A stretch of DNA of 64,000 nucleotides from Pseudomonas sihuiensis (GCF_900106015.1 NZ_LT629797.1:2914001-2978000); one strand, 5' to 3'; numbered from the stretch's first letter, positions 46,495 to 56,095 are shown. The notes: generated from the letters alone by a model not told the origin. Numbers and translations: made by a program.

Positions 46495-48411
46495 TTACTT
46501 GTTCTCCTTGACCTCTTCGAACTCAGCGTCGACCACGTCGTCACCGGCATCCTTGGCATCGCCAGCATCAGCCTGGGCGGCACCGCCCTGCGGCTGCTCG
46601 GCATACATCTTCTGCGCCAGCGGCGTGGTGGCTTCGGACAGTGCGTTCATCTTGGCCTCGATGGCGGCCTTGTCGTCGCCTTTCACGGCCACTTCCAATT
46701 CGCCAATGGCTTTCTCGATGGCCGCTTTCTCGTCGGCAGTCGCCTTGTCGCCCGCTTCGGTGAGCATCTTGCGGGTGGCGTGCACCAGCTGATCGCCCTG
46801 GTTACGTGCCGTGGCCAGCTCTTCGAACTTGCGGTCTTCCTCGGCGTTGGCCTCGGCGTCACGCACCATACGCTCGATTTCGTCATCGGACAGGCCGGAG
46901 TTGGCCTTGATCACGATGGACTGCTGCTTGCCGGTGGCCTTGTCCTTGGCGGACACGTGCAGGATGCCATTGGCGTCGATGTCGAAGGTCACTTCGATCT
47001 GCGGCACGCCACGCGGAGCCGGCGGAATCTCGGCCAGGTCGAACTTGCCCAGCGACTTGTTCTGTGCGGCCTGCTTGCGCTCACCCTGCAGCACGTGAAT
47101 GGTCACGGCGCTCTGGTTGTCATCGGCAGTGGAGAACACCTGCGACTTCTTGGTCGGGATGGTGGTGTTCTTCTCGATCAGCGCAGTCATCACGCCACCC
47201 ATGGTTTCGATACCCAGGGTCAGCGGGGACACATCCAGCAGCAGTACGTCCTTGACGTCACCGGCCAGAACGGCGCCCTGAATGGCAGCACCCATGGCAA
47301 CAGCCTCGTCCGGGTTGACGTCCTTGCGTGCTTCTCTGCCGAAGAACTCGGTCACCAGCTTCTGTACCAGCGGCATGCGGGTCTGACCGCCGACCAGAAT
47401 CACGTCGTTGATCGAACCGACATCAACACCGGCATCCTTCAACGCGATACGGCAAGGCTCGATGGTGCGTTGCACCAGATCCTCGACCAGCGACTCCAGC
47501 TTGGAGCGGGAGATCTTCACGTTCAGGTGCTTCGGACCGGTGGCATCTGCGGTGATGTACGGCAGGTTGACGTCGGTCTGCTGGCTCGAGGACAGCTCGA
47601 TCTTGGCCTTCTCAGCAGCTTCCTTCAGGCGCTGCATGGCCAGCGGATCGCCCTTGAGGTTCATGCCGGTTTCTTTCTTGAATTCGTCGACGAGATAGTC
47701 GATCAGACGAATATCGAAGTCTTCACCACCGAGGAAAGTGTCACCGTTGGTGGCCAACACCTCGAACTGGTGCTCGCCATCAACTTCGGCGATCTCGATA
47801 ACGGAAACGTCGAAGGTACCACCACCCAGGTCATAGACGATCACGGTGTGGTCGCCCTTGGCCTTGTCCATGCCATAGGCCAGCGCAGCCGCAGTCGGCT
47901 CGTTGATGATGCGCTTGACGTCCAGACCGGCGATGCGACCAGCATCCTTGGTGGCCTGACGCTGGCTGTCGTTGAAGTAGGCCGGAACGGTGATCACCGC
48001 TTCGGTGACTGGCTCGCCCAGGTAGTCCTCGGCGGTCTTCTTCATCTTCTTGAGAATTTCAGCCGAGATTTGCGGCGGCGCCATCTTCTGGCCGTTCACT
48101 TCAACCCAGGCGTCACCGTTGTCAGCCTTGGCGATCTTGTACGGCACCATCTGAATGTCTTTCTGCACGACTTCTTCGTCGAAACGACGACCGATCAGAC
48201 GCTTCACCGCATACAGGGTGTTGTGCGGGTTGGTCACGGCCTGACGCTTGGCCGACTGGCCCACGAGGATTTCACCGTCGTTGGCGTAAGCGATGATCGA
48301 CGGCGTGGTACGAGCGCCTTCGGCGTTCTCGATTACCTTGACGTTGCCATTTTCCAGAATGGAGACACAGGAGTTGGTGGTCCCCAGGTCGATACCGATA
48401 ATTTTGCCCAT
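46495..48411 (-). CDS. dnaK: Molecular chaperone DnaK (Hsp70)
   Basis: A 638-residue Hsp70: [49 protein letters not shown] in the ATPase domain, then the substrate-binding domain ([17 protein letters not shown]) and lid, ending in the acidic EFEEVKENK. It refolds proteins with DnaJ and GrpE. A sigma-32 promoter overlaps the 3' end of grpE just upstream. On the minus strand the 3' flank has a GCGGCCTGCTCGGCGGGCCGC-like hairpin and CTCTTCTTT. Confidence 0.98.
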   Translation of the reverse strand: MGKIIGIDLGTTNSCVSILENGNVKVIENAEGARTTPSIIAYANDGEILVGQSAKRQAVTNPHNTLYAVKRLIGRRFDEEVVQKDIQMVPYKIAKADNGDAWVEVNGQKMAPPQISAEILKKMKKTAEDYLGEPVTEAVITVPAYFNDSQRQATKDAGRIAGLDVKRIINEPTAAALAYGMDKAKGDHTVIVYDLGGGTFDVSVIEIAEVDGEHQFEVLATNGDTFLGGEDFDIRLIDYLVDEFKKETGMNLKGDPLAMQRLKEAAEKAKIELSSSQQTDVNLPYITADATGPKHLNVKISRSKLESLVEDLVQRTIEPCRIALKDAGVDVGSINDVILVGGQTRMPLVQKLVTEFFGREARKDVNPDEAVAMGAAIQGAVLAGDVKDVLLLDVSPLTLGIETMGGVMTALIEKNTTIPTKKSQVFSTADDNQSAVTIHVLQGERKQAAQNKSLGKFDLAEIPPAPRGVPQIEVTFDIDANGILHVSAKDKATGKQQSIVIKANSGLSDDEIERMVRDAEANAEEDRKFEELATARNQGDQLVHATRKMLTEAGDKATADEKAAIEKAIGELEVAVKGDDKAAIEAKMNALSEATTPLAQKMYAEQPQGGAAQADAGDAKDAGDDVVDAEFEEVKENK

Positions 48412-48485
48412 GAATGTTCTCCCGAAACTTTGATTTTTCCGTCGCCTCGTTTTTCAGGCGCCGGCAGCACTAAAACGCTTGACTT

Positions 48486-48515
48486 AAAAATGGGGTCGTT
48501 ACTGCTGATTTCAAG
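48486..48515 (-). promoter_or_regulatory. Sigma-32 heat-shock promoter of dnaK
   Basis: On the minus strand CTTGAAA (48509-48515) - 13 bases - CCCCATTTTTA matches the sigma-32 consensus CTTGAAA-N13/15-CCCCATNTA almost perfectly. The -35 element covers the grpE stop codon, so dnaK has its own heat-shock promoter in addition to read-through from grpE. Confidence 0.88.
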
Positions 48516-49080
48516 CCTGCTCGTCGATACTCGGCGGCGGCGTGGTTGGTGCCTTGCTGACCACGACCATGGCCGGGCGCAGCAGGCGACCGTTGAGCAG
48601 ATAGCCCTTCTGGAACACCTTGAGCACAGAATTCGGCTCGGCGTGAATGCTCTCTTCCATGGCCATGGCCTGGTGATGCTCCGGGTTGAACGGCGCACCA
48701 TGCGGGTCGATGGCTTCCAGGTTGTAGCGAGCCAGGGTGTCGTGGAACAGCTTGAGGGTCAGTTGCATGCCCTCACGCACGGCCTTGATCGACACATCGT
48801 CAGGGCTGGACAGCTCCAGACCGCGCTCCAGACTGTCAATTACCGGCAGCAGATCGCCAGCGAACTTTTCCAGCGCAAATTTGTGTGCCTTCTCTACGTC
48901 CTGCTCCGCGCGACGACGCACGTTCTGCAGGTCGGCAGCCATGCGCAGCGACTGATCCTGTGCAGAGGCCAGTTGCTCTTCCAGCGTTTGCACGCGAGCA
49001 GCCAGGTCGTCACCAGGCGCCACAGCTTCTGCCGCCTGCGCCTCGGAATTCTGCGTATCCAGGGTCTGTTCGTCAGCCAT
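48511..49080 (-). CDS. grpE: Nucleotide exchange factor GrpE
   Basis: A 189-residue GrpE: acidic N-terminus [20 protein letters not shown], a long coiled coil ([35 protein letters not shown]), and the beta domain with [48 protein letters not shown]. It releases ADP from DnaK. GAGGAGAAAGGC precedes the chosen ATG; an in-frame extension upstream lacks family similarity. A sigma-32-like promoter lies 54 bases before the start. Confidence 0.97.
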   Translation of the reverse strand: MADEQTLDTQNSEAQAAEAVAPGDDLAARVQTLEEQLASAQDQSLRMAADLQNVRRRAEQDVEKAHKFALEKFAGDLLPVIDSLERGLELSSPDDVSIKAVREGMQLTLKLFHDTLARYNLEAIDPHGAPFNPEHHQAMAMEESIHAEPNSVLKVFQKGYLLNGRLLRPAMVVVSKAPTTPPPSIDEQA

Positions 49081-49133
49081 GCCTTTCTCCTCTCGAAAAA
49101 ACTGGCGCGATACCGACTCGCGCTCCTGCCGCC

Positions 49134-49162
49134 TATATGGAGTCAATTCCACAGCTTTCAAG
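49134..49162 (-). promoter_or_regulatory. Sigma-32-like promoter of grpE
   Basis: On the minus strand CTTGAAA (49156-49162) - 13 bases - CTCCATATA (49134-49142) matches the heat-shock consensus with one or two changes in the -10. It lies in the 157-base divergent region between grpE and recN. Confidence 0.8.
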
Positions 49163-49237
49163 GGGCAATAGGGAGGATTGCCAGAGAAAGAAAAAACACT
49201 GTATAAATAACCAGACATCAATTCGGGAGCGTTCGCC

Positions 49238-50914
49238 ATGCTGGTGCACCTGTCCATTCACAACTACGCCATCGTCGACCACCTGGATCTCGAGCTGGAT
49301 GCCGGCATGAGCGCCATCAGCGGCGAGACCGGTGCCGGCAAGTCGATCATGCTCGACGCCCTCGGCCTGTGCCTGGGTGATCGCGCCGACAGCGGCGTGG
49401 TACGCCCAGGCGCAGACAAGGCTGACATTCTCGCCAGCTTCGACCTGGTGGACATTCCCGAAGCCCGCACCTGGCTCGCCGAACGGGATCTGGACAACGA
49501 CGGCCCGTGCATCCTGCGCCGGGTGATCACCGCCGAAGGCCGCTCGCGCGGCTATATCAACGGCAGCCCCTGTCCGCAGGCCGACCTCAAGGCACTTGGC
49601 GAGCTGATCATCGATATCCACAGCCAGCACGAGCATCAGTCGCTGCTCAAGACCGACACCCATCGCCGCCTGCTCGATGAATACGCCGGCAGCCAGGACC
49701 TCGCGCGCCAGGTGCAACTCGCCGCGCAGCGCTGGAAGCAGACACGCAACGAGCTGGAGCGCATCTCCAGCCAGGGTGACGAACAGCGCGCCCGCCACCA
49801 GCTGCTCAGCTATCAACTGGAAGAGCTGGAAAATCTGGCGCTGGGCGACAACGAACTGGAACAGCTGGAACAGGAGCACAAGGCGCTGAGCAACGCTGAA
49901 GCGCTACTCGCGGCCTGTCGCCAGGTGCTCGATCTGTGCAGCGAGAGCGATGCCGGCAACGTGCTGTCCGCGCTGACCGCCAGCCTCAACCGCCTGGGCG
50001 CCTTTGGCGGCCAGGGCGGTGCCTTGAACGAAGCCAGCAACCTGCTGGCCAGTGCGCAGATCCAGGTCGAAGAAGCAGTCGGCGAGCTGAATCGCTTCCT
50101 CGATCACTTCGACGCCGACCCGGAGCGTCAACAGTTTCTCGAAGAGCGCCTGGACACCATCTACACCCTGGCACGCAAGCACCGCATCCAACCCACCGAG
50201 CTGGCCGCCTTGCAGCAACAGTTGTTCGAGGAGCTTGAAGGCCTGAATGCCGACGACCAGGCCAGTGAACGCCTGGCCGAAGAGCTGGCCGCCTATGAGC
50301 GCCATTACCAGGAGAAAGCCGCCGAGCTCAGCACACTGCGCAGCAATGCTGCCGAGCGCCTTGCTGCTGCAGTAGAGCAGGAAATGCAGGCGCTGGGCAT
50401 GCCTGGCGGCCGCTTCAACATCCAGCTCCAGGCCATGAGCAGCGAAGAACCACATGCCAGTGGCCTGGAAATGGTGGAGTTCCTGGTCAGCGCCAACCCC
50501 GGCCAGCCGCTACGAGGCCTGGCCAAGGTGGCCTCCGGCGGTGAGCTGTCACGTATCAGCCTGGCGATCCAGGTGATCACCGCGCAGACCTCGCGTGTAC
50601 CGACCCTGGTATTCGACGAAGTGGACGTCGGTATCGGCGGCCCCACAGCAGAGGTGGTCGGCCAACTCCTGCGCCGCCTGGGCGAGCGCGGTCAGGTGCT
50701 ATGCGTCACACACCTGCCGCAAGTCGCCGCGCAGGGCCATCAACATCTGTTCGTGCACAAGCGTCGCGGCGAAGATGCCACGTCTACCGCCGTGAGCAAG
50801 CTGGACGAGAGCGGCCGCGTCGAGGAAATAGCCCGCATGCTCGGTGGCGTCGACCTGACCGAGGAATCCCTGGCTCACGCGCGCAAGATGGTCACCAGCG
50901 CCCAGGCTGCCTGA
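49238..50914 (+). CDS. recN: DNA repair protein RecN
   Basis: A 558-residue SMC-like ATPase: head with Walker [17 protein letters not shown] near residue 29, a long coiled-coil middle (about 160-370, many Glu/Leu/Ala), the ABC signature [18 protein letters not shown] and Walker [13 protein letters not shown], then [17 protein letters not shown]. It holds broken DNA ends together in recombination repair. It is divergent from grpE. GGAGCGTTCGCC precedes the ATG. No obvious LexA box is visible in the short upstream region. Confidence 0.97.
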   Translation: MLVHLSIHNYAIVDHLDLELDAGMSAISGETGAGKSIMLDALGLCLGDRADSGVVRPGADKADILASFDLVDIPEARTWLAERDLDNDGPCILRRVITAEGRSRGYINGSPCPQADLKALGELIIDIHSQHEHQSLLKTDTHRRLLDEYAGSQDLARQVQLAAQRWKQTRNELERISSQGDEQRARHQLLSYQLEELENLALGDNELEQLEQEHKALSNAEALLAACRQVLDLCSESDAGNVLSALTASLNRLGAFGGQGGALNEASNLLASAQIQVEEAVGELNRFLDHFDADPERQQFLEERLDTIYTLARKHRIQPTELAALQQQLFEELEGLNADDQASERLAEELAAYERHYQEKAAELSTLRSNAAERLAAAVEQEMQALGMPGGRFNIQLQAMSSEEPHASGLEMVEFLVSANPGQPLRGLAKVASGGELSRISLAIQVITAQTSRVPTLVFDEVDVGIGGPTAEVVGQLLRRLGERGQVLCVTHLPQVAAQGHQHLFVHKRRGEDATSTAVSKLDESGRVEEIARMLGGVDLTEESLAHARKMVTSAQAA

Positions 50915-50923
50915 AGCAGCCTA

Positions 50924-50964
50924 GCGCGGATGCAATCCGGAGGGCTCCCGGATTGCATCCGCGC
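50924..50964. repeat. Dispersed inverted repeat, copy B
   Basis: GCGCGGATGCAATCCGG (50924-50940) and CCGGATTGCATCCGCGC (50948-50964) form a near-perfect 17-bp stem with a seven-base loop. It is a variant of the copies at 5418-5476 and 60825-60883 (GCGCGGATG instead of GCCCGGATG, and a shorter spacer), directly after recN. Confidence 0.75.
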
Positions 50965-50978
50965 CATGACAAAGCAAA

Positions 50979-51000
50979 AAGGCGACCCGAGGGTCGCCTT
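50979..51000. terminator. Bidirectional terminator between recN and fur
   Basis: AAGGCGACCC / GGGTCGCCTT with a two-base loop, flanked by A-rich (AAAGCAAA) and T-rich sequence, between convergent recN and fur. Confidence 0.85.
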
Positions 51001-51019
51001 TCTGATTGCCGCAGAAGAA

Positions 51020-51424
51020 TCAGCTCTTCTTGCGTACGTACAGCACCAGATTGTGGTCGACCAGCTCGAAACCGTGCTCCTTGACGATCTCCTTCTGGCG
51101 CTTCTCGATCTCGGCGTCGAAGAACTCGATCACCTCACCCGAGTCGACGCAGACCATATGGTCGTGATGGCCGCTGTCAGCCAACTCGAACACGGCATGG
51201 CCGCCATCGAAGTTGTGACGCACCACCAGGCCGGCCGCTTCGAACTGAGTCAGCACGCGGTATACGGTGGCCAGGCCAACGTCCTCGCCCGCCTCCATCA
51301 GAGCCTTGTAGACATCCTCCGCACTCATGTGGCGGTGCTCGGCGTTGTCGAGCATTTGCAGGATTTTGACTCTTGGCAGAGTCACCTTCAGTCCAGCTTT
51401 GCGCAGTTCGTTATTTTCAACCAT
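51020..51424 (-). CDS. fur: Ferric uptake regulator Fur
   Basis: A 134-residue Fur starting MVENNELRKAGLKVTLPRVKIL. It has the winged helix (AEDVYKALMEAGEDVGLATVYRVLTQFEAAGLV) and the metal-binding region HHDHMVCVDSGEVIEF with DAEIEKRQKEIVKEHGFELVDHNLVLYV. It lacks the CxxC structural zinc pair in the C-terminus, as in P. aeruginosa Fur. It represses iron-uptake genes, probably including hmuS here. An in-frame start five codons upstream is less likely. It is divergent from bamE, as in other pseudomonads. Confidence 0.97.
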   Translation of the reverse strand: MVENNELRKAGLKVTLPRVKILQMLDNAEHRHMSAEDVYKALMEAGEDVGLATVYRVLTQFEAAGLVVRHNFDGGHAVFELADSGHHDHMVCVDSGEVIEFFDAEIEKRQKEIVKEHGFELVDHNLVLYVRKKS

Positions 51425-51518
51425 GGTCTGCTTTCTCATGGATGCTGCTTCGCAGCACCCTTCAATACGGGTATGATCCGGGGTTCAAGTTGCCCAAGAT
51501 AGTGGAAGTCACCCTCCG

Positions 51519-52037
51519 ATGCAAAAAACCAAGCTCTTGCTGACCAGCCTGTCGCTGACCGGGCTCTTCGCACTCGCCGGTTGTTCATTCCCCGGGGTTT
51601 ACAAGATCGACATTCAACAGGGCAATGTCGTGACACAGGACATGATAGACCAGCTACGCCCGGGAATGACCCGACGCCAAGTGCGGTTTATCATGGGCAA
51701 CCCGTTGATCACCGACACCTTCCATGCCGATCGCTGGGATTATCTGTACAGCATCCAGCCTGGCGGCGGTCAGCGCCTGCAGGAACGCGTCAGCCTGGTA
51801 TTCGACGGCAGCGACCAACTGGTTGGCCTGGCCGGCGACTTCATGCCCGGCGTCAGCCGTGACCAGGCAATCATGGGCGAAGGTAGCGACACCGACAGTG
51901 CGCAGCCGCAAGCCAAACCACAGGACGAAACCCCGCCGGCGCCTGGCTCGCTGCTGGAGCAGATTCAGCGTGAGGTGGATCAGGTCGAAACCGTTCCGGT
52001 TCCGACTCCCGAGCCGCTGGAAACCGATCCGCAGTAA
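51519..52037 (+). CDS. bamE: Outer membrane assembly lipoprotein BamE (OmlA)
   Basis: A 172-residue lipoprotein: signal peptide with lipobox LAGC (Cys near residue 22), then [52 protein letters not shown] (BamE fold), and a Pro/Glu-rich C-terminal extension of about 60 residues, longer than in E. coli. It belongs to the BAM complex that inserts beta-barrel proteins. It shares a 94-base divergent region with fur. Confidence 0.95.
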   Translation: MQKTKLLLTSLSLTGLFALAGCSFPGVYKIDIQQGNVVTQDMIDQLRPGMTRRQVRFIMGNPLITDTFHADRWDYLYSIQPGGGQRLQERVSLVFDGSDQLVGLAGDFMPGVSRDQAIMGEGSDTDSAQPQAKPQDETPPAPGSLLEQIQREVDQVETVPVPTPEPLETDPQ

Positions 52038-52050
52038 CACGCGGACACGA

Positions 52051-52077
52051 AAAAGCCCGGAGCGAATCCGGGCTTTT
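52051..52077. terminator. Bidirectional terminator between bamE and rnfH
   Basis: AAAAGCCCGGA (52051-52061) / TCCGGGCTTTT (52067-52077) followed by TTCATATTTG; ends bamE on plus and rnfH on minus. Confidence 0.9.
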
Positions 52078-52106
52078 TCATATTTGCCGCCTAACGAGCT
52101 GACGGG

Positions 52107-52427
52107 TTAGCTCGACTCCTCGCCTTCTTCCCTGGCCTTGGCTTTGGCCGCACGCTGCTTGCGCACTTCCTTCGGATCGGCGATCAGCGGCCGATAGATC
52201 TCGACACGCTCACCCTCCTCCAGCACTCGCTCTTCCGGCTTGCCTACCGCTTTGCCAAAAATGCCCAGCGGCGCCTGGCTCAGATCCAGCTCCGGAAAGA
52301 ACTGCTGCATACCAGAACGCAGCGCGGCCTCGCGCACCGTGGTGCCGGCCGGTACGGACAGACGCAGGAGTTTCTGCCGTTCGGCAAGGGCATAGACCAC
52401 TTCGATGGCGATACTGGGCTTATCCAT
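52107..52427 (-). CDS. rnfH: RnfH family ubiquitin-like protein
   Basis: A 106-residue protein with a beta-grasp domain: SIAIEVVYALAERQKLLRLSVPAGTTVREAALRSG, then LGIFGKAVGKPEERVLEEGERVEIYRPLIADPKEVRKQRAAKAK. This matches the RnfH/YfjF family. Its role is unclear; it is conserved beside ratA (a RatAB-like pair in E. coli). The ATG at 52427 overlaps the ratA stop by eight bases. Confidence 0.92.
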   Translation of the reverse strand: MDKPSIAIEVVYALAERQKLLRLSVPAGTTVREAALRSGMQQFFPELDLSQAPLGIFGKAVGKPEERVLEEGERVEIYRPLIADPKEVRKQRAAKAKAREEGEESS

Positions 52428-52854
52428 ATAGCTGCTTGGCTCGCTGGCAGAAGGCGTCGACCATGGTATTGGCCGCCTGATTGAACAGCGGACCCAGCGT
52501 GGCACGCACCAGTGGCCCAGCATAGTCGAAGGTCAGGTCCAGGCTGATCTTGCAGGCCTTGTCACCCAGCGCCTTGAATTCCCAGACGCCATGCAGGCTG
52601 GTGAAAGGCCCTTCCTGCAGGTTCATTTCGATACGCTGCCCAGGCTGCAACACATTACGCGTGACGAAGCGCTGACCAATGCTGCCCTTGGCCACTTCGA
52701 GACTGGCCAGCATGTGCGTCTCGCTGACCTCCAACACCTCACTGGCGCGGCACCAGGGCAGAAACTGCGGATAACCGGCAACATCGTTGACGAGATCAAA
52801 CAGTGCCTGCGCCGGGTAAGGCAGCAACGCCGAACGCTGGATTCGAGTAGCCAT
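52420..52854 (-). CDS. ratA: RatA-type START/polyketide cyclase-like protein
   Basis: A 144-residue SRPBCC-fold protein: RSALLPYPAQALFDLVNDVAGYPQFLPWC, ASLEVAKGSIGQRFVTRN and LDLTFDYAGPLVRATLGPLFNQAANTMVDAFCQRA. E. coli RatA was reported to hinder 70S formation; eukaryotic relatives (Coq10) bind ubiquinone, so a lipid or quinone role is also possible. It is followed by rnfH with an eight-base overlap and preceded directly by an NSS transporter gene. Confidence 0.92.
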   Translation of the reverse strand: MATRIQRSALLPYPAQALFDLVNDVAGYPQFLPWCRASEVLEVSETHMLASLEVAKGSIGQRFVTRNVLQPGQRIEMNLQEGPFTSLHGVWEFKALGDKACKISLDLTFDYAGPLVRATLGPLFNQAANTMVDAFCQRAKQLYG

Positions 52855-54258
52855 TTACTTGCTCAGCTCCGCAATGAAAACGATCAGCACGCCGATTGGC
52901 GCAACGATGCGAATCAGCCAGAGGGCCAGATTGAACAGCAGCGGGCTTCTGATGGACAACTCCTCACGCACAGCGTCACGGCTCAGCACCCAACCGGCGA
53001 ACAGGGCGAAAGACAGACCGCCCAGCGGCAGCAGGATACGGCTGGTGAAGTAATCGATGCTGTCGAAGAACGTCTTGCCGCCCTCGGCGCCCCACTGCAA
53101 CAGATGGAAACCGTCCTCGGCGAAGACGAAGAACTTGGCCTCGGCCCACAGGTTGAACGACAGCACCGTGCCCATCCCCACCAGCCAGCACAACAGCGCC
53201 AGCGCGGCGGTTACCTGCGCACGACTGCGCCCGGTTTTTTCGACGAAGTAGGCCACGGCCGGCTCCAACATGGAGATCGACGAACTCCATGCGGCAACAG
53301 CCACTAGCACGAAGAAGATCAGCCCCATCACCTGACCGAAAGCGATATTGCCGAAGGCAATCGGCAGGGTGACGAACATCAGCCCCGGGCCACCGCCCGG
53401 CTCCAGGCCCGCGGCGAAGACGATGGGGAACAATGCCAGCCCCGCCGTCAGCGCCACCAGGGTATCGAGCAGACCGACGGTCAGCACCGTGACGCCTATC
53501 GAGGCCTTCTTCGGCATGTAGGCGCCGTAGACCATGATCGAGCCGACACCCACGCTCAGGGTAAAGAAGGCATGGCCCATGGCCGCCAGAATGCCGTCCT
53601 GCACCTTGCTCGGATCGAAATGGAAGAGGAAGTCGAAACCTTCGCGGAAATGCCCGGTGGTGAAACTGTAGCCCAGCAGCACCAGCAACAACACGAACAG
53701 CAGCGGCATCATGATGCGCAGGCTGCGCTCCAACCCTGCTACCACCCCCTTGGCGATGACGAACGCAGTGATCAGCATGAACAGGCTGTGCCACAGGGTC
53801 AGTCGCCACGGATCGGAGGTCAGACCGCCGAACGCCGCACCTGCCCCATCGGCGCTGATGCCGGTGAAGTCGCCACGCCCCATGCCGATGATGTAATCCA
53901 GCGACCAACCGGCTACCACGCTGTAGAAGGACAGGATCAGTAGCGCAGCGACCATCCCCATCAGCGCAGCCAGCGACCAGTGCTTCGAGGCTCCGGCTTC
54001 GATCGCCAGGCTCTTCATCGCATTGACCGGACTCTGCCGACCGCGGCGGCCGATCAGGGTTTCCGCCAGCATGATCGGCACACCCACCAGGGCGATGCAG
54101 AACAGGTACATGACGACGAACGCACCGCCGCCGTAGACCCCGGTCATGTAGGGAAATTTCCAGATATTGCCGAGCCCGACAGCCGAGCCGGTCGCCGCCA
54201 GAATGAACACCCAGCGACTGGCCCAGGCACCATGAATCGAAACTTTGTCGCTCGCCAT
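52855..54258 (-). CDS. Neurotransmitter:sodium symporter (NSS) family transporter
   Basis: A 467-residue integral membrane protein of the SLC6/LeuT fold, about 12 helices. The NSS signature is clear: ASRWVFILAATGSAVGLGNIWKFPYMTGVYGGGAFVVMYLF near the N-terminus (sodium and substrate site), IMLAETLIGRRG, and the later AFFTLSVGVGSIMVYGAYM (TM6-TM7 region) and FGQVMGLIFFVLVAVAAWSSSISMLEP. Such carriers import amino acids or related solutes with sodium; the substrate is unknown. Its stop is one base before the ratA start, so they are probably cotranscribed. Confidence 0.93.
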   Translation of the reverse strand: MASDKVSIHGAWASRWVFILAATGSAVGLGNIWKFPYMTGVYGGGAFVVMYLFCIALVGVPIMLAETLIGRRGRQSPVNAMKSLAIEAGASKHWSLAALMGMVAALLILSFYSVVAGWSLDYIIGMGRGDFTGISADGAGAAFGGLTSDPWRLTLWHSLFMLITAFVIAKGVVAGLERSLRIMMPLLFVLLLVLLGYSFTTGHFREGFDFLFHFDPSKVQDGILAAMGHAFFTLSVGVGSIMVYGAYMPKKASIGVTVLTVGLLDTLVALTAGLALFPIVFAAGLEPGGGPGLMFVTLPIAFGNIAFGQVMGLIFFVLVAVAAWSSSISMLEPAVAYFVEKTGRSRAQVTAALALLCWLVGMGTVLSFNLWAEAKFFVFAEDGFHLLQWGAEGGKTFFDSIDYFTSRILLPLGGLSFALFAGWVLSRDAVREELSIRSPLLFNLALWLIRIVAPIGVLIVFIAELSK

Positions 54259-54385
54259 TGCGGCCAAGACCCCATACTGCGGGAAAAAAGATCGCGCATT
54301 GTCGGAGATTAGCGGCATGGGCTCAAGTTTGGCTCGGTAAAGCCCCATGGCGCAGGCGCGGACGACTCCCTATAATGCGCGCCCT

Positions 54386-54868
54386 ATGGCTAAGCAAAAG
54401 AAACATCCCCAAGGCACCATCGCGCTGAACAAGAAGGCGCTGCATGACTATTTCATCGAACACAAGTTCGAGGCCGGCCTGGTGCTGTCCGGTTGGGAAG
54501 TGAAGAGTCTGCGTGCCGGCAAGGCACAGCTGGTCGACAGCTACGTGCTGCTCAAGGACGATGAGGCCTGGTTGATGGGCTGCCACATCACGCCACTGAA
54601 AACCGCCAGCACCCATGTCATCGCCGACCCGACCCGCACGCGCAAGCTGCTGCTGAACAAGCGCGAGCTGGAAAAGCTGTTCGGCTCCGTGCAGCAAAAG
54701 GGCTACACCGCCGTGGCGCTGTCGCTTTACTGGAAGCAGCATCTGGTCAAATGCGAAATTGCCCTGGCCAAGGGCAAGAAGGACTTCGACAAGCGCCACA
54801 CCGAGAAAGAGCGTGACGCCGACCGTGAGGTTCAACGTGCGATGCGCAGCAAGGGCAAGGACGACTAA
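54386..54868 (+). CDS. smpB: SsrA-binding protein SmpB
   Basis: A 160-residue Smp[77 protein letters not shown], and the basic C-terminal tail [23 protein letters not shown]. It carries tmRNA to stalled ribosomes. No ssrA gene is recognisable nearby. It is divergent from the NSS gene. Confidence 0.97.
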   Translation: MAKQKKHPQGTIALNKKALHDYFIEHKFEAGLVLSGWEVKSLRAGKAQLVDSYVLLKDDEAWLMGCHITPLKTASTHVIADPTRTRKLLLNKRELEKLFGSVQQKGYTAVALSLYWKQHLVKCEIALAKGKKDFDKRHTEKERDADREVQRAMRSKGKDD

Positions 54869-54902
54869 AAGCGGCGACAGGCTGCAGGCAAAGTTGGCGT
54901 AG

Positions 54903-54935
54903 GGCGGACTCAGGAGCCCAAGCGAACAGTCCGCC
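54903..54935. terminator. Hairpin after smpB
   Basis: GGCGGACT (54903-54910) / AGTCCGCC (54928-54935), a loop of 17 bases. It resembles the GTAGGGCGGACT intergenic repeats common in pseudomonads and lies 34 bases after the smpB stop. The rest of the gap to 55038 shows only a CGTTGG..CCAACG pair. Confidence 0.45.
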
Positions 54936-55038
54936 ATGCCAGACCTGGCACCACAACATTCCGTTGGGACTCAACAGCGTATTGCTTCGCCAACGGATCG
55001 CCGCCAGTCACGCCCTGCTCCAGTACAGCCTGTAGCGC

Positions 55039-55806
55039 CTACAACCCCAGTCGGCGCTGCGCACGCGCCACGCGCTGGGCTTCCAACTGCACTTCCGACA
55101 GCACCTCCTGCACATAATCGATATGCTGATTGGAGAGCTCGCGGGCGTCTTCCGCGCGACCTTCGATGATTGCCTGGTACAGCGCGCGGTGCTGCCCGAT
55201 CAGCATGTCGCGGGTCTCTTCGCGCTGGGCATACATGCCACCGATGTTGGTCACCACGTTGCGCTTGAGCAGGTCGAACAAACCCCGAATGGTGTGCAGC
55301 AGAACGGCGTTGTGGCTGGCCTCGGCAATCGCCAGGTGAAAACGCGCATCGGCCGCCCCCTCCTCGGCGCGAGTCACCTTACCGACTCGCGCGTAGCAAT
55401 CCTGCAAGGCTTCGAACGCTTCGGTGAGGCGCTGCCGATCGATATCGGTGGCGCGCCTGGCCGCGTAGTAGGCGCAGGAGCCTTCCAGCGTGTGACGAAA
55501 TTCCAGCAGATCGCGCTGGGCGTCTTCCTTGTGCTCCAGCAGTTGCAACAGCGGGTCGCTGAAGGTCGAGCCGAGTGATTCGGCGACATAGTTACCGCCG
55601 CCCTGGCGACTGACCAGCAGCCCCTTGGCCACCAGTTTCTGGATCGCCTCACGCAGGGACGGACGAGACACACCAAACTGCTCGGCCAGCGCACGTTCTG
55701 CAGGCAGCCTCTCACCGACACGCAAGGTGCCCTCGAGAATCATGGTTTCCAGTTGCGCGACGATGTCATCAGAGAGACGACGCTGCCGCACCTGACCTAC
55801 TTCCAT
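55039..55806 (-). CDS. lldR: GntR/FadR-family regulator of lactate utilisation, LldR
   Basis: A 255-residue regulator: N-terminal winged helix (LSDDIVAQLETMILEGTLRVGERLPAERALAEQFGVSRPSLREAIQKLVAKGLLVSRQGGGNYV) and a FadR-type C-terminal helical domain with metal/ligand histidines (ARFHLAIAEASHNAVL, GQHRALYQAI). It is divergent from lldP-lldD-dld and should repress them until lactate binds. The start at 55806 has GGAG nine bases upstream; two earlier ATGs are alternatives. Confidence 0.93.
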   Translation of the reverse strand: MEVGQVRQRRLSDDIVAQLETMILEGTLRVGERLPAERALAEQFGVSRPSLREAIQKLVAKGLLVSRQGGGNYVAESLGSTFSDPLLQLLEHKEDAQRDLLEFRHTLEGSCAYYAARRATDIDRQRLTEAFEALQDCYARVGKVTRAEEGAADARFHLAIAEASHNAVLLHTIRGLFDLLKRNVVTNIGGMYAQREETRDMLIGQHRALYQAIIEGRAEDARELSNQHIDYVQEVLSEVQLEAQRVARAQRRLGL

Positions 55807-55962
55807 TACCCACATCTCCATTGGTTTGACCAGGCCGATGGCCTCACAGGGCAAGCCTATAGCGCCCTTCTTCGCTGAACAAGCAAGCACTCTACGACCA
55901 AAGTCTTAGCCTCTCGATTTGACAGTCTATTGAGCAACTTTTAACCTGAGCCCGCTACTTTG

Positions 55963-55983
55963 TAAATTGGTATTACCAATTTA
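55963..55983. promoter_or_regulatory. LldR-type operator in front of lldP
   Basis: A perfect inverted repeat with 10-base arms TAAATTGGTA and TACCAATTTA around one central base. The TTGGT-N-ACCAA core is the form of FadR-family (LldR) operators. It lies in the lldR-lldP divergent region, 118 bases before the lldP start, where a repressor could block the promoter. Confidence 0.82.
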
Positions 55984-56017
55984 GCCAACAAGAACAACAA
56001 ACCATCGAGGTCACGCC

Positions 56018-56095
56018 ATGACAGCCCTACGCGCTGCAAGCCTGTTCGATCACGCCTCATCCCTGCCGCGCCAGTTGTGCGCTCGTGTGGAGTAA
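56018..56095 (+). CDS. Possible 25-residue leader peptide upstream of lldP
   Basis: An ATG at 56018 with GAGG seven bases upstream opens a 25-codon frame (MTALRAASLFDHASSLPRQL...) ending TAA at 56093-56095, only six bases before the lldP ATG. The lldP ribosome-binding site (GTGGAGTAAGA) overlaps the end of this frame, which would allow translational coupling. The peptide shows no domain; it could be a chance frame. Confidence 0.35.
   Translation: MTALRAASLFDHASSLPRQLCARVE

Noticed and set aside
46780..49206. Long open frame opposite dnaK and grpE
   Set aside because: Antisense artefact. Frames opposite DnaK genes are a known source of false dehydrogenase-like annotations.
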